Positions 11,013-26,000 of a DNA stretch of 64,000 nucleotides are shown one piece after another. The stretch is from Nectonema munidae (taxonomy: Eukaryota; Nematomorpha; Nectonematoida; Nectonematidae), in contig JAUIRK010000909.1 in NCBI GenBank assembly GCA_030549495.1, positions 952,554 to 1,016,553 of the forward strand. Direction: 5' to 3'. Positions within the stretch are counted from its first letter, which is position 1; every line of letters begins with the position of its first letter. Under the pieces are notes generated by a model that had not been told where the DNA came from, made no database searches, and was given only the letters and a program-made list of their open reading frames with translations. Made by a program: the position numbers and the translations under genes.

Positions 11013-14000
11013 CTGCAGAAAATGAAAAAAGTTTACAAGTGATCCTGAACAATGTAAATAATTAGCAGGTGGCATAAAGGAAGAAGTTTGGTGTGTTCTG
11101 CAATTACATCTACATCCAAATGCAGACTGGCCACTTGGACAAGGTCAAATTAAAATTTTAAATGGCCCATTTTGAACGCTATTGCATTCACTTCAGAAGT
11201 TAGTGTTTCCCATTAGATTCAAGGAAAGGTAGACGACATTATGTAATTTGACATAAAACTACCGTAACCAAGATCCCATTGTAATTTTCAAAGGATACTT
11301 TTCTTTATGTGATTTCTTTATGTTACAATGATTTTATATCAAATCACATATTGCAGTCTGCTTTTTATGAAATTTTTTATGCGTACAAAAAATATTTGTT
11401 ATAGATTAATTGATTCTATTGGATATCAAATATTATAAATTCCGTAACAAACAATTTCAGGGGATGATGTCGTGGAAACAATCATGGAAGTTAAAAATTT
11501 AGTCGGTTTGAGTCTACTCCTAAATAGTTCAGGAGGATTCTTGTTCTTAATTTTTTTCCCAAATTTAAAAAATCGCTAACTCAGAAATATTAATTATATC
11601 AGACTTCAAAATTCTGCCCCAGTTTTGTTATTACAACACTCTCAATTTTAAAGTTTAGAATCGTAAAAATTCTGAAAAAAAAATCTAAAATCTACTACCA
11701 AAGAAAAGGCTTCACTAGTTCTGGAAGTTATTGAAAATGAGATAAAAAAATAAAGAAATAGTTATACGTGTTTAGCTGAACAATCCGTCATGACTTCATG
11801 AAAAACTTGACAGTGCATTTGGAGAGAGTTTTTTGATGAAAATGTCTAAAAAAATTGAATGTGAATATATATCTTATTTTAAATAAATTTTTTAAAAATA
11901 TGTGTAGAAATTTTGGTCACAATTAGTGATTGCAAGCTTTAGCATGTTCATGTGATTCATGCCGGGCGACATATGATGAATCAACATATAATATCATTAT
12001 ATTCTTTTAGTCTCAAAATAATTTATGATTGAGGTACAAATTTTATTCTTTAAAAATGAACGTGTCAAATAAAGGCTCCTTCTTCCTTAGTCAATCTAGC
12101 AATATACCCCTGCGAGATAAAACAAATTATTTTCTAAATCATATTCAACTCTTAATGACTTACAAGCTCCTTCTTTACCATTCTGTGCAAGAACATCAAA
12201 AATATGCAATGTTCGTTTAGAAACAAATGACGTAACATTACTGACAGGAGTTTCTTCATTACGCCTTGAAAAGTTTTCTTTCTTTGTGTCTTGCAGGTTT
12301 GTACCATATTTCTTTTTGTTTCAGTACCAATACAGTCATCAAAAAAGCGTAGACAGATTAATTGTTCTGAAAGATAACAGAAATGCCTGCCGATTGCTGA
12401 ATGTAGTTTCTTTGCAACTTGCTCATAAGGATACTCTCTCAAAACCTTTATTAGTTTCAAACGTTAAATGGAGATCGAACAGCATAAACGAGGGCAATAC
12501 TTCCCTTGTTTTATATCTAATATTTTGCAATAGACTCTTTTTTTCTTTGTTGCTTCCTGATTTCAAGCGAAAAGCTAATTTTTATCAACACCAGTCATCC
12601 TACACGACTAAACACTTTCCCTTTGCAAATGAAAAAAATTGTCTTCCAAATTAAACATTATAGCATTGAATTTCTCAGCAAGTTGAGAAAAACTAAAGAG
12701 AAAAAAGCTAAACGAGCATTTATCTCCAAATATCTTAACTTAATAATTGAAAAGAATATTTTTTAAAATACTTATAAGGAATTTCAGTTTCAAAATTCTG
12801 TAACATGCGCCCCTAACAAATCCCTAAAAGGGACATGACCCTTCCATTAAGATGTGTTGTGCCTGATCTTTCTCCTCGGCTAAGTATAGTTCTTTCCGTG
12901 ATAAGTAAGCATGAGAAAGCTTAGTATACATGTTAAAGAAAAATGACCTTGTTGCAGTACGCACAGTTGAATGAGGGCGAGCGCTGAAAATGATTATGTT
13001 GGGAGACATTGTGGCGGTGAAGGTATGCGTATCGGGTAAATGATTTGTCGCAGAGATTGCACACGTAACCAAGGACATTTGAAGATTCCTGACAAACTAA
13101 ATTCTGTGTTGAGAGCGACATATCACTCGCATAATTTTTACCCACACTCGTAGCTTTCTTGTCACATTTAGAAGGAAAGGAGCTGAAGGGAGGGATACTT
13201 GAAACAATCATCATTGGATTCTATTGAATGAGAATTGATATAAACTTCTTTCAAGCGAGTGTGCAAGCGATTCAATTAATTATAACACACAAGATATGAA
13301 TTACACTTTTTAAGATCTTAGATAATAGATCATATGCATAATGTATAAAATACCTCGATATTAAATTATTTTTGTCCAAATGTATCAGATTTACCCATGA
13401 AAATTAGCGACTAAAACAATTTGGTGTTTATTTAGAAATAAATCAATTAGGTTTATTAGTGAGTATATATATTTTTGTTAGCTACCTATTAAGTTGAGTT
13501 TCAAATAGTCATTTGATATTCTGTTTTTAACGAAGACAAGAATGAGGTAACGTCATAATGAAAAGTTCCGCATACAGTTGATAGAATGTACAGTCATTTC
13601 TTGCGCCTGATTTTGTAATAATCCTTATACACAAAGACGTTGTACGTGATTTTGTTATCCTGCACATAAATTCAAATACCCACAAGTTCTTACCGGAGTG
13701 AACAGCCTGCGACGCGAGCGCCTTATTCAAGCCGTAGAACTGTTCTTTGATGCAGGGAAGATTTTTGCATATGTCCTTATCGGTGCTAGGATAATTCGCT
13801 CCAAACAATTTGGTACTGGGACAACTTGGTTCGGTCATGCGATTTAAGTCCCGAATTATTCGGAATCTAATTTTACGCCTCGGTCCTTAACCTACCCATT
13901 TTTTGTTCGCTATCATTTTGATGACCTAATTCAATTATTTTAAAAAATAAGGATTAGGGAAGTCATTTAAAGTAAGTGAAAAAATTTATTATCTCGAGAA

Positions 14001-17000
14001 TCAAGCAAATGAGAAACATCGACTGTAGACTTCTCTTTCTCCTATTGCACAAGACGATGCCTATTTTTAGAAATTTGTGAAACAGAGTGTTTTTTTCACA
14101 AGGAATACTTAACTGGACTATGAAGAATACTTGTTCTCAGATTCAACTTTATGGACAGTTCCTTGTTTGAACTCAAACCCATGACTATAAAAAGCTACCT
14201 TTAGTCCGTAGACCACAGCACGCTAATTTCAAATAAAAATAAGATGGTTAAGAAATTTAGGTTATGCGTAGACCATATTCATATGAATATTCATAAATGG
14301 ATTGGATTTTTAAAATGGTACATTGCTCAACTTTAGGAATGGTAAAAAATTGCTTACTTGCTGAACAGATTGCAGCGCAGTTGAAAGCAAATTTTGATTG
14401 GAAATAGGGTGAACAAAAGAGTTAACATTAAAGTTGGGTAAAGACGAAGTTGATGAGGGATAAGAAGTTTGATTAATGATTTCAGTATTGCTACTAATGA
14501 AGGCATCGCTGTTTATGGGGGAACATCGAGATTGGAGAGATTTTTTGTCGAAAGATGATGGAGTTTGGATTGCAGAGATATATGAGTATTCCAGACCTTG
14601 TGAGTCTTCTTCGTATTTCTGTTTGACGCTGTCTAAGGGTGTATTGCACTCACTGTTTTTCCCAGTCTTTTTACGTTGATCTAAAAATTTATGCTTTAGT
14701 CAGTATTTTTAGTTAACTGGTAAATTCGCTAATGCACGTTGAAATTATGGATTTTCCAAATTTGAAGGAGTGAACCTTCATTTTCAAATACGTGCACCAC
14801 AAAGATTGATTTTTGTTTTCAAATGATATATCACTAGCGATGTCAAATGGGGCGCAAGAAGGTCTCAATTCTCTTCACATTTTTTATACACCCACATCAA
14901 ATATTTTGTAAGCATATTCTTATTATCAGTTATCATAAGATAAAAAATTGATACACTTGAAAGATTTCTGTCGCTTAATTTTTAAGCATTAAAAAATCTC
15001 ACAATATCCTATAGTTAGGAATCAGGGCGTGTGCAAAGGCACTAGAAAAGCTATTCAAAATTACGGCACGCGAAGGATCTTCAAAAGATTCCCGAAAAGA
15101 TGGTAGCATTGTACGAAAGAAAATTATGCAACACTTTTAACCGTTATGAAAGGATTTCTTTTTAAATTGTGAATATTACATTGTATATGTCATTTGACTG
15201 TTACGAGCTTGACAAAGCTGGGCAAGCATATCATGTACGTAAAAATTTTTTCCAAGATACTGAATACCTGCATACAAAAATGGTTAATAAAATGCAATTT
15301 AAAAAATTAGAAAGCTTGAAATTGTAGAAAAATATTTAATATAAGTCACATTTTCAACTATGAACATTGTATTGGAAAGTTAAAGTTATAAACGAGTAAA
15401 ATGTATATACTATATTATAATATAGAGAAAATGGATGCATCGTTGAAGGATAAAACGTCGTATAAAAATATTACTAGAGTTATTTGAGCTCTTCAAGAGT
15501 AAAAAATTTCATATAAAGAATATAGTCATTTTCATTCGAATTATTCTCTTTATTCATACATGTATGGATAAAAAGACCTATACTAACTAGGTTATTGTAG
15601 TAGCCCAGTTTATAATATATCCAAGTATTTGTCAAATATATTACAAAAATGGTTATGCTCTTGAGAACACTTGTGATTTTACTCTAAGAAATGTAAACCT
15701 ACAATCAATAATATTTTAGTAAGTTTTGATGCTCAGTCTGCTCTTGTCCTCGCTGGATGATGAAGATCTTTTGACAAAACACCCAAGTTTAATCAAATTT
15801 ATCAAGTAGAAGTTACCGCAATGGGTAATCATCCTTGTAGCGTGATAATGCATAAATAGTTTTACAACAATGCAAAATAATTGCTTTTAAAAATTCTTCA
15901 TATAATCCAAAATTGAGAAATATGTTTTTAAAATCGTGCACATTGCTCAAATATAGGAAATTTTTTTTGTAACATCGTCTCCCGAAAAGAGGAATATCAA
16001 TTCTTACATCTAGCAAAATATTTCTTCTGCCAACTACTTTCCAAAGAAGAAAACTTCTGCCTCAAGCAATAATCCTTCCTTTACAGCTCTAAACCTAGCC
16101 TCACACCATTTGTGAGAATCACTAACGTGATGATTATACTAAGTCTTCTATTTCCATTTTCCCTAATCAACTTTACTCGCATCACTACTCCTACCTCTGC
16201 ATTTTTGTTTTCTCATTTTATCGAAAAAGAACACAGCGCTCCTTTACTTAAATTTGTTAAGCTGAGAAATATCTGGCTGGTGCTTGTGTTTAAAACTTAT
16301 ATATGCATACAACAAAACAGCAGTACCTAAGGGTGGCTTTTATGTAAGTTGGCTGAAAATACACGCACTGTTTGCTACTGTTGCAACAGAAATTCAATGT
16401 TTTTCATTGTGAGTATTTTCCAGCGATGAATATATACTTTCTCAGTTCAAATAAAAATGATTTTGTACTACACTATTAACGAGATAGTGTAACCTAGGGG
16501 CTAACAACAACAACAACAGCGGTGATCGAAAATACTAGAGTTTTTAATGAGCGTTGATTCCATTTTTCTGTTGTATTTATTATTCTATTACATGCATGGT
16601 GAATCACACAAAGGCATTTCTCCATTATAGATATTTCCCATCTTATTTTAATTAAAAAAATAGCAAACTTTATTTAATAGATATATACACTATTTTACTT
16701 CATAAAAAATAATGAAAATTAACTTTTACATCAAATATAGAAATTCATATTTAAATCTATCACTGATGAATCAGCAGAAATACCAGATCATTCGATTTCT
16801 AACTAGGTTACTGATAGTTTACTGATTATAGTACACTATTATTTATTTATAAAACTAATTATGTTCTTCCATCAGTCTAAATAAATGTATCGTGTATAAC
16901 AAAAATTCGTCCTCACAAAAAAGTAAGATCGAAATTTTTTTTGTCTCCGTCCCAAGAAGAAAATTGTGAGTTTTGGAGAATAAGAATTTATTGATAAAAA

Positions 17001-20000
17001 TTAAAATTATATGCGTTGAGACGTATTTTGATAATGCTATGAATACAATTTAAAACAAAGTAAACACTTCACATTATTGTGATTTTTCACTAAAAAGTTA
17101 GCTAAATATGTCGTATGTTTTTGAGAGCAGACGAATTTTTAAAGGAACGAACAAAAAGAAAATTTAATCTTTTTAAAAAAAACATGGCTAATATAAGCAT
17201 CGTGGTCCTATTAACTTATTTTTGGGATTTAAATCAACTACCGAAAACAAATGATGTAATATTACTTAGCGTTAGATTTAGCGGCAATTTATTTAATACA
17301 AAAATGTTCTTACTGAAGTTTAAAACTCTTATTTGTGTTACCATTTGGCATAATACATAGAAAGTGTTGGGTGTTTCAAATAATTTTTACGTCGAGCATC
17401 TAAGCACCACTTCAAATCGTGTAGTGAAAACCTGTTCAAGAAGCCGTGATATACTTAAGAAATAAATAAAAAGTACTTTGGGATGAAAATTCATCAAGGC
17501 GTGGTAACTGATTAGAAAAAGAGGAGCCAGATGGAAACTGAGTATTTGAGGAGATAGAAGAGGAATTAAGAATGTAGTCAATATCAGCGATACTGGGATA
17601 CGCATTTAGGTCGTGGCAGTCAAAGCTTTCATTCCACTGAATCGAATGCTTTAAAAAAAGGAGGGAAGAAAAAGAAGAAATCTTACGTTAGTTTTGAAGT
17701 CAGATGAAATTTGACGGCTGGAATTGGTCATAGAGGACTCGTTTTTACCATTATTATTCTCGCTATTTTTCTTTGATTTGTGTGAAGCTAAATGTCTTTT
17801 CCTGTGACCAGAAGTGCGAAAAGAGATCGGACACAAAGAACATTTAAATGGACGATATCCAGTGTGCAAACGCATATGAACCTAGAAGAAAAATAAAAGA
17901 ACTGATTTCTTAAAATAAAATAGAGCGAACATAAGTCAGTCAATAAAGTTAATCTCAGGGAATTTGGACCAGAACTCTAAAATGCATATTTGGGATTTTT
18001 ATTAAAAAATTTGTAAAGAATCTTTTGACATGAAATAGTTTTATCGCTAAAACTTTGAAAGAATTTTTTTAGATAAAAGTAATAAAACCAAAATAGAATG
18101 AAAACATCTTAGGTCAACTACTTTAGCAAAGAAAGAAAATGTTTAACACTTTTTGGATAGACTTTCATGATTATGCTAGATGTTTACTACAATCTAAAAG
18201 TTTTTATAAATATTTTATCAAATTGGAAATTATAATAAAAACTGCTTAACACATATTTATTTAAATGATTTACAATTTTATGGGCTTCTTGAATCATCAT
18301 AACATTTAAAGCGTTTTAGTGGAAAACAAAGAACTTAAAGGAATACACATATGCTTATCTTTTTTTAAGTTTAAATAGACTTTTATTTTTCTTCTTAGGA
18401 ATTATAAAACTTTAGTTCACATTAATTGAGTTCATAGAATTCATTACTGCAGTCCATAAACTCACTAAACAAGAGTTACCACAAGCGTGCTTAGTTTTCA
18501 AGGATACACAGTTTCCTGATACACAATATTCAGTTGAAAATTTAAACAATTCAATTATTATTACACATTCGTTTTGTCGTTTAATTCATCTCAAAAGTTA
18601 TGATTTAATTTTAAACAGAATACATTTTTATAAAGTCTTTTTCAGAATTAAAAAAAAGCTTCAAAGTATATTAACTAAAGTATTGTTTTGAAATCTTCTA
18701 AGAATGCACGGTTCAAGGACAAATATTTGTTCAGAGACACATACCGAACTTAAATTTTTAAAGACTTTTTATGGAGAGATATGTTTACTTTGTGTCAAGA
18801 TTTTTTGTGCTTCGACGATAAAAGAAAAAATCCTCATGACAAAAATCCTAGAATAAGAATCCTCCATGATCACTTTTATGAAGTGTACTCTGAATATTGG
18901 AATCCAAATGCTTGTGTTCATAGATGAACAACAGTCAGTTAGTTTTAGAGGAAAGTGAAAATTAAAATCTATGACTCTAAAAAATGGCGTCAAGGTACTG
19001 AAATCAAAGACTCATAAACAAAACATTCACAAATAGATTCAAAGAATATGAAAAATTTTAGAGACAAATACAATATGAATAATTACTTTTCTCTTGTATG
19101 TAAATTAAATAAATTAATTTTCTAATCATTCTTTGTATAATTAGATTTTATATCACTGATTATATTATATTCTTCATCGATTATATTACGTGTTAGTGGT
19201 GAACAAATAAATCACAGAACTGGAATATTTTATCAAGTAAGTAACGGGTTTGGACTTGATACTTATAGGTTCAAATAAAAAAACGTACTAAAATCGAAAT
19301 CGTATTGACCTTGGATATTTTTCTTAATTTCGTTTTTTTTCGTGCGTAATTTCGAAACATAATGCAGCGTATGAGACCACTAGATATAAAAGATCAGTGC
19401 TAAAAATACCTTTAAACTTCCGCGTGTAGTAACTCGTGCATGGCATACATGACAGGGAAAGTTCTTTTGATTTGAATGTGTAAATCGGTGTGCTTCTAGA
19501 GTTGATTTAACAGCAAACTTTTTCTCACAAATTTCACAGGAGAATGGCCTTTCACCCGTATGAATGCGAACGTGCCTAACCTAAAAAAAGTGTATTTTTT
19601 GAAAGCCAAGAGAGAAGCAAAATCTATATGCAGCATACAAAATAGAAAATTTTTGTGAGCAGTAAGTATGTAATGCTTAAGCCATAGACGCTGAACAAAG
19701 AACGTGCATAAACAAGACAGCGTATATGAAGGTGTAATATTTCAGAGGTACTGAACACTATGTAATCAAGAGGAAATTTTCAATACAAATATCATTAAGA
19801 GAAAACGGATGAACTAATATTTGTTGCAGAAAATGGCAAAGTGGCATTTAATATGCAAATAACATAATAAATATTGTATTCATCACACTCCATTGCATTA
19901 TTTATTTAACTCAATCAAAACATATGACAATTAGAATTTCAAAAAATAGATTTATAAATTGTATTTTTAATTAATAATTATTTTTTAGTGATTCTATGTC

Positions 20001-23000
20001 AATGTGTGTATATACAGAAAATGCCTAGAAACTAGCTTATTGCCTGAGGCACAAAAAATTTACATCGGGAGGGGACGAGCGGATAAAGTAAAAGACTTAA
20101 TATCAAATAAAATATATATCAAATTGCTAAGAAATTTAGGGTCAGTTATACTAAAATACATTTTGAAATGGACTATTGTAAAAAATTTCAAAATTAAAGT
20201 TAATTGAAATTATAGAAACATTCAAAATGTTTACAAAGTTGAAGAAGAGAATTTAATCTGACATTTTATTGTTAGTTTGTATTAAAACAAAAGAGCATAA
20301 TAGTCAAATATAATTTGGGTCAAGGTAAAGTCTTCTATAATAATAAAGCTTTTAAGTTGGAGCGAGTAATATAAGAAATCATCCTTATTTTTACAGAGCT
20401 AAGCCGTATTTATTGAAGAGTATATTTTTTTTCTAAACATGGAGGTTTATGATGTTACCGATACATCAGTTATATTCAGGGCGAGGAAAAATTGACCCAA
20501 AAAATTGACTTCTACTCAGAGAAAAAATTGACTTTATTGATCTTTTAAAGTTTCATTGAATTGAACAACTAAGAACACTTTAGAGAAAGTATTGAAAATT
20601 ATTTCAAAGAATCCATGACTTTGTAATACAACATAAAATTAATGACATTTTCTGATTTAAAATTCGATCATTTTCTAGCAGTTTTTTCAGTTTAGAAAAA
20701 GATCTTTCTACTTCTGAAGTTAAAACTTGACAATTTTGTAATTTGGGATAAGTACTGCGAGAGATTTGAGAGTTTTCCATATTCATGATTTTATTGATTT
20801 CATTTTATTTGAATCTATTTTCAAGATAACTTTTAACGCCACATTCGTCTTAAATGAAATAATGTTGAAACAAGTAAGGGCATCTTCGACTGAAAAAGTC
20901 TCTATGTTGACTTTTTTCGACTAAATCAATGAATCGTGAATATTCTCTAATTATTGTTAGCAAGTTTTGACACAGATTTTCTTTTCTTAACAATTTCTTG
21001 ATATTTGGCAATAAAATTCCATCATCTTCATCATTTTAATTTTTTCATTGCTGGAAGATTTTAATGGAAATATTTTGCTGCTTGCAACCAATTTGTCAAT
21101 TTCATTACAATTAGAACTGAAGTGTAGCCGATAGGTTTGAAAAGAGAATCTTTTTTTCTATTACTAATTTTGATGCCGGTAATCTACAATTTTGCAGGAT
21201 TTAACTTTTAAGGTAAACTTGTGTAAAAGATGTGAAAAACATGCAATGATAAAAAAATTTTGGAATAAAATTCCATAACTTCTGCAGCGGATATATCGTA
21301 TGTAACCGCGTTTGTCAACAAAAAACTTCTTCATGTTTAACCTCAGTCAGGCAAACTTTACAGTAAAACCTTTTATTGGATGAAAAAAAGTCCAACTATT
21401 GTGGAAGTGTTGATATAAAGAAGAATTCTTGTATGTATCGCTTATAACAATTTTAGGCACATTAAATCAAAAAGTGTTAAATATAAAAATTGACTTTATT
21501 GACCTAAACTCGAAAAATTGACTTTTATTGACTTAAAAATTTGAAATTAGTTCAAAATTTTTTAGACTAAACAAGTAGAGATCTTCTTCAAAGGGTTTTT
21601 GCTAAACGGAAATAAAAGTTGACTTTATTGACTTTTATTCGCCCTGATTTTAAAATCTATGCTATCCTCTTCATGAAAATATTGAAGGTGAAAATTTTTG
21701 TTGCGTGAAAAAATCATGTCTAATATTTTTGAAGGATGCCAATTTTTCAAATAAAAATGAAATCTAGTGATTCAAAGATCAAATCTCAGTAATCGTTAAG
21801 GGGTTGTTTTAATGCTATTTAATATATTCTTTTTCTTCAAAAATACGCATAAAATGAAACCAAGGTCACGAGTAGGCTTTGCTAAGATATTCGGCTTTGA
21901 TAACACAAGCTGTTTGGGTGCGACTAGCATCAAACCTTCTTTGCTCATAGTTGGACACAAGCGACGCAATTATCCTTTCTTGATGAAAACACGCCAAAAT
22001 AAAAACTATATTTCATTATATTCAAATATGATGGCATCTGAATATATAAAATACTCCCATGTTTTGAGAGGGAGCCGGAGTCGTAATGATTATTACGAGA
22101 CCAACTTCGATTCTAAAAATAGTTATCTTCATAATTGTTAGATTAAAAATAGATTCATAGACACTCAGTGACCAATGCGGCAAAAACTCAACATAAAAAT
22201 GTTTTCCATTTTAGTCGAACATTGCATTTTTGCAACTCATAGAAAAGACTGAAAAATTCAATATAATAAAAGAATGATTTTTTTGTTACACAAATAAATT
22301 GTAAAGTTGTAAAGCAACAAGACTCAGTTTATGAGTAGAAAATTTTGAATGAAATTCTTTTAAAAATATATTTTAGGATAAATTGAGTTTTTGAATTCAA
22401 TTGTTTTCGCTTACATAAAAGTCATAGACAATAATTTGAAAATCTTTTGGAAGACAATGAAAGAAAGATACTAAACTACAAATACAAACCAAATAAAAAT
22501 TTTAATAAATTATGTTGAAGAAAATATATCAAACATTTTGTGTTGCATCATAAAGCAGAAGCCTGTAAGATTCAGGACATCTTCCAATGACTATCTAAAA
22601 TTGACATTCACAAATTCCCTTGAAATATGAGACATGTAATCACACTTTTAACATTAGTTATAGATCGAAATTAACTAGTGAGTGAGTATTTTATAACTAT
22701 ATTTTAATTATATATATTTAAATAAATAGATTTTATAATTTAAAGTTGGAAATTTATAATACTTTAAACAGAAAAGTTGATTTTGCATAATTATAAATTA
22801 CAAATAGGTGTAGTAGGAGTCGAAAAATATTTTTCCGACTTCACAACCCTGCATAAATCTATCCTTCATTTCTTATATGTAAATGTATAATGTTTTGAGG
22901 AAATAATTTTATATTATTAAAATAAAAATGTCTATGAGTTAAACGAGTTATATAAGAGATTAAATGAAAATACTAATTTTGAAAAACTTTGATTCAGAAA

Positions 23001-26000
23001 AGAATTCTAATGTTTCAGCGACTTTAGCAGCACTCTATGTGTCTCTCTGATAGCTTACAGATAAAAATTTGTTGCGCTGCTTTATCAGTCTTGGAGAGAG
23101 ATACGCGTAAAAAATAAAGCAATTAGCACTGAACTACTCAAACGATAATCACTAACAGAAATACCAATAGTGAATAAGTACTACACTTACACATAACAGC
23201 TGCTGGGAAATTGTAAGGAAATTTCTACGCCCTAACCTTGTGAGCATTTTTAGAAAGAAAAGTGTTGATTCAATTTCCAATAAAAAATGTTTTTTACTCA
23301 CTGATAACGCAGATAGTAAGATAGCGCAATGTACTCGCCAACAACAACCACCAAACAAATTAAAAAATATACTTCAATTAATTATAAAAATATCGTTACC
23401 AAATCACTACGTTTTTTGAAACTTTTCGGACAGTAAGAACAAAAATTAGGAAACTTTCTTAGTCTGGCACGATCTATATTAATTTTATCAAGAGAACTGA
23501 GATTCGAATCATATTCGTATGATTTGTTCATGTCCAGAAGAACAGTTCTCCCGACGGAGGCAGCAGTGGAGCATGAATCCGTGCTTATTCCGACTGAAGA
23601 TGAAGGCGTAGAACAGTTTGCTGCGTTCCTTTTTTCTTCGTTAGGGCGATAAGAAGTAGGCGTGGAATTGTCGGAAACAACTTTGTGAGATATGACGTCA
23701 GAGATGAGACTTTTTGAGTAAATACCATTCACACATGAGTTATACTTAAAGTAAAATTAAATACAAACTTTAAGGGCACATTATTTATTGGAACTTATTT
23801 ACTATAAACAGTATGCACCTTTATAAGCAAAATTAATTTTTAACCGTTTAAAGAAAGGATTAAGAAAGCATCAGGCGATATCTATTGAAAAGCATACGAT
23901 TCATATTTGTAAAGTCGACAATTGTCCACTCAGGTCATTAACCGGTTAAATTTGTATTCATGACAAATGAAAATAGTATATAAAAAGCCTGGTTTTGATT
24001 ATACAAGCGCATAAGAACTAAAGAGAGAATTCTCTTTTTGATTTAAATGAGAATAAATAATTAGTGAAATAAAAAAACTTACACTAGGTTTTTTCCCCTT
24101 ATTTCTGGTATTGATGGAATTCAGGGAGCCCATACTGTCCTCGAGTAACAAGGCGTCGTTGTATTGAATAACTTCTGAAATGTTTGAAGGCGAGAAAAAG
24201 GGCAATGAAACAGCGTCCTTTCTATACATTTAAAAAAATAACGTGAAATATTATAGGAAAAAGGAAGAGAAATTACTTTTAAATTCAATATATGTAAAAT
24301 GAAAGAATAATTGTATTAAGTCATTCAAAATAGAACAAAATTTATACATAATAGTATATCCTATTTTTAGATACAAGGTAAAAAATTTGATTTCTATTTT
24401 GAATCTAAAAATTATGTTCGTGCTCACATAGCATGAAAGAAAGAAGGAATTTAATAAACAGCAAACATCGATTCTTTCAAATAGTCTCGTTAATGCAAAA
24501 TATTCTTTTTTTGTTAATATAATATTTCAAGATTTTAGTTGTTCAGGTTACGCCTAAATATCCTATAAGAAGTCTGAGACTATCGCAGAATGGAAAATTC
24601 TTCTCAGTGTAATAAGACTTTTCATATCTAGCTTATTAGTTATAAAATTCTAAAATACTTTTATATTACTTTAGTTTTACTATAATAATTAATCTCCATT
24701 AATAACCCATTTAAGGCCAAGCAAAGCAGATGATATCTAAAAAAAACGCAGACGATTTATATTCAAAGTCATTGAAAAAAGCAGACGAAGATGAAATTAC
24801 TTATGTTCCAAAATAGGAACATTGGCCGTAAATGGGTTAAGCCACACCCAATGTTATGTGGGTATCGACATTAAAAACTTTGTGGAGCGGGAACGAACGA
24901 AAATATCAAATGGGGGCATAACTACTTTCCTCCACTTCTAGTATCCACAGGCTCAACAAACTACAGTGTATAAAAATTAAAAGCGTGCAATATCCTACAT
25001 AATTTCAACCCCTCCCTTACCCCGACCCATAGGAGGACATAGTATTTGTCTTTTTAACTAGTTATTGTCAGGATGAAAAATCTTTTTATGAAGCCTGAAA
25101 ACTTGGTTCTACCATGTGGCAACAGAGATTATATCATAGTTGAGTCTATGATGTAGAAGTTTTTTTTAGAAAAAGAACCAATACTGCAACGGGAATAAGA
25201 TGGAATCGTTTTGTAAGAAAATCCAAAAATTATTTATCCGCTGCCTCAACATTCTAAGAGCAAACGATATAATTGCTCTTGTCAGGAACCATTATATAAG
25301 AACTCATCACAGCATGTTATTTGTTTTGATACAAGAAAGGAAGATGTAAATCGCATGATGAATTGGATGCCTTTTTTTCTATATCTTAGGATTGAATGTG
25401 ATTTATCATAGCGTTAAAATCTTGTCTAACTAATTTTTATTGTTATATATTAGCTATGCATATAAATTTCAAATATTTAGGAGAGAATGTTTGATGTGAA
25501 TGCTCAACACATCATTTCAGCACCTCTTGATAAAAAGCTTAAAACCCTATAAAGACTCCCTTTTTGGGAACATAAATTTAATTTAATTTAAAAACAAATA
25601 TTTTAAATTTTATTACTTTTTCTGACATAAATCTAATAAAAGAAAAGGAGTACAACAATCTAAAAAAAATAAAATTTCTGAAATATTTTTTTTTAGATTT
25701 GAAATAAACGTTTTTTTACTTCTGAACTGCAAATTATCAAGAGTTAGTTGTGCAAAAAATTTAACTTCATATTTAAAAGTAATTATTGTATAAATTTAAG
25801 ACTTAATATATCAATAGTATTTAAAATTAAAATAAAAAAAATTTAATTTACATAAAGCATTTTTTATATAACTTTTGTTTCCAAAATGGGAACGTTAGTC
25901 ACTTCAGTATTCACTGACAAAAAAATTTTATATTCTTTTTTTGTGAAATATTTATTATATTTTTATATATTTATCTTTTTTATACTTTTACAAATTAAAC

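Larger units (their letters stand above)
19581..23399 (-). other. Intron 18
   Basis: Holds the inverted CGBP1-like hAT relic (20477-21646) and a palindrome with a hAT-like end (22.8 kb). A 109-codon plus-strand frame at 21812-22141 has no recognised features. Confidence 0.45.

Noticed and set aside
12824-13078. 84-codon minus-strand frame overlapping exon 23
   Set aside because: Out of frame with the finger codons. Joining it to FNCAYCNK does not restore His residues at C2H2 spacing.
21812-22141. 109-codon plus-strand frame
   Set aside because: No recognised motif, no splice context, and composition like the surrounding AT-rich DNA.
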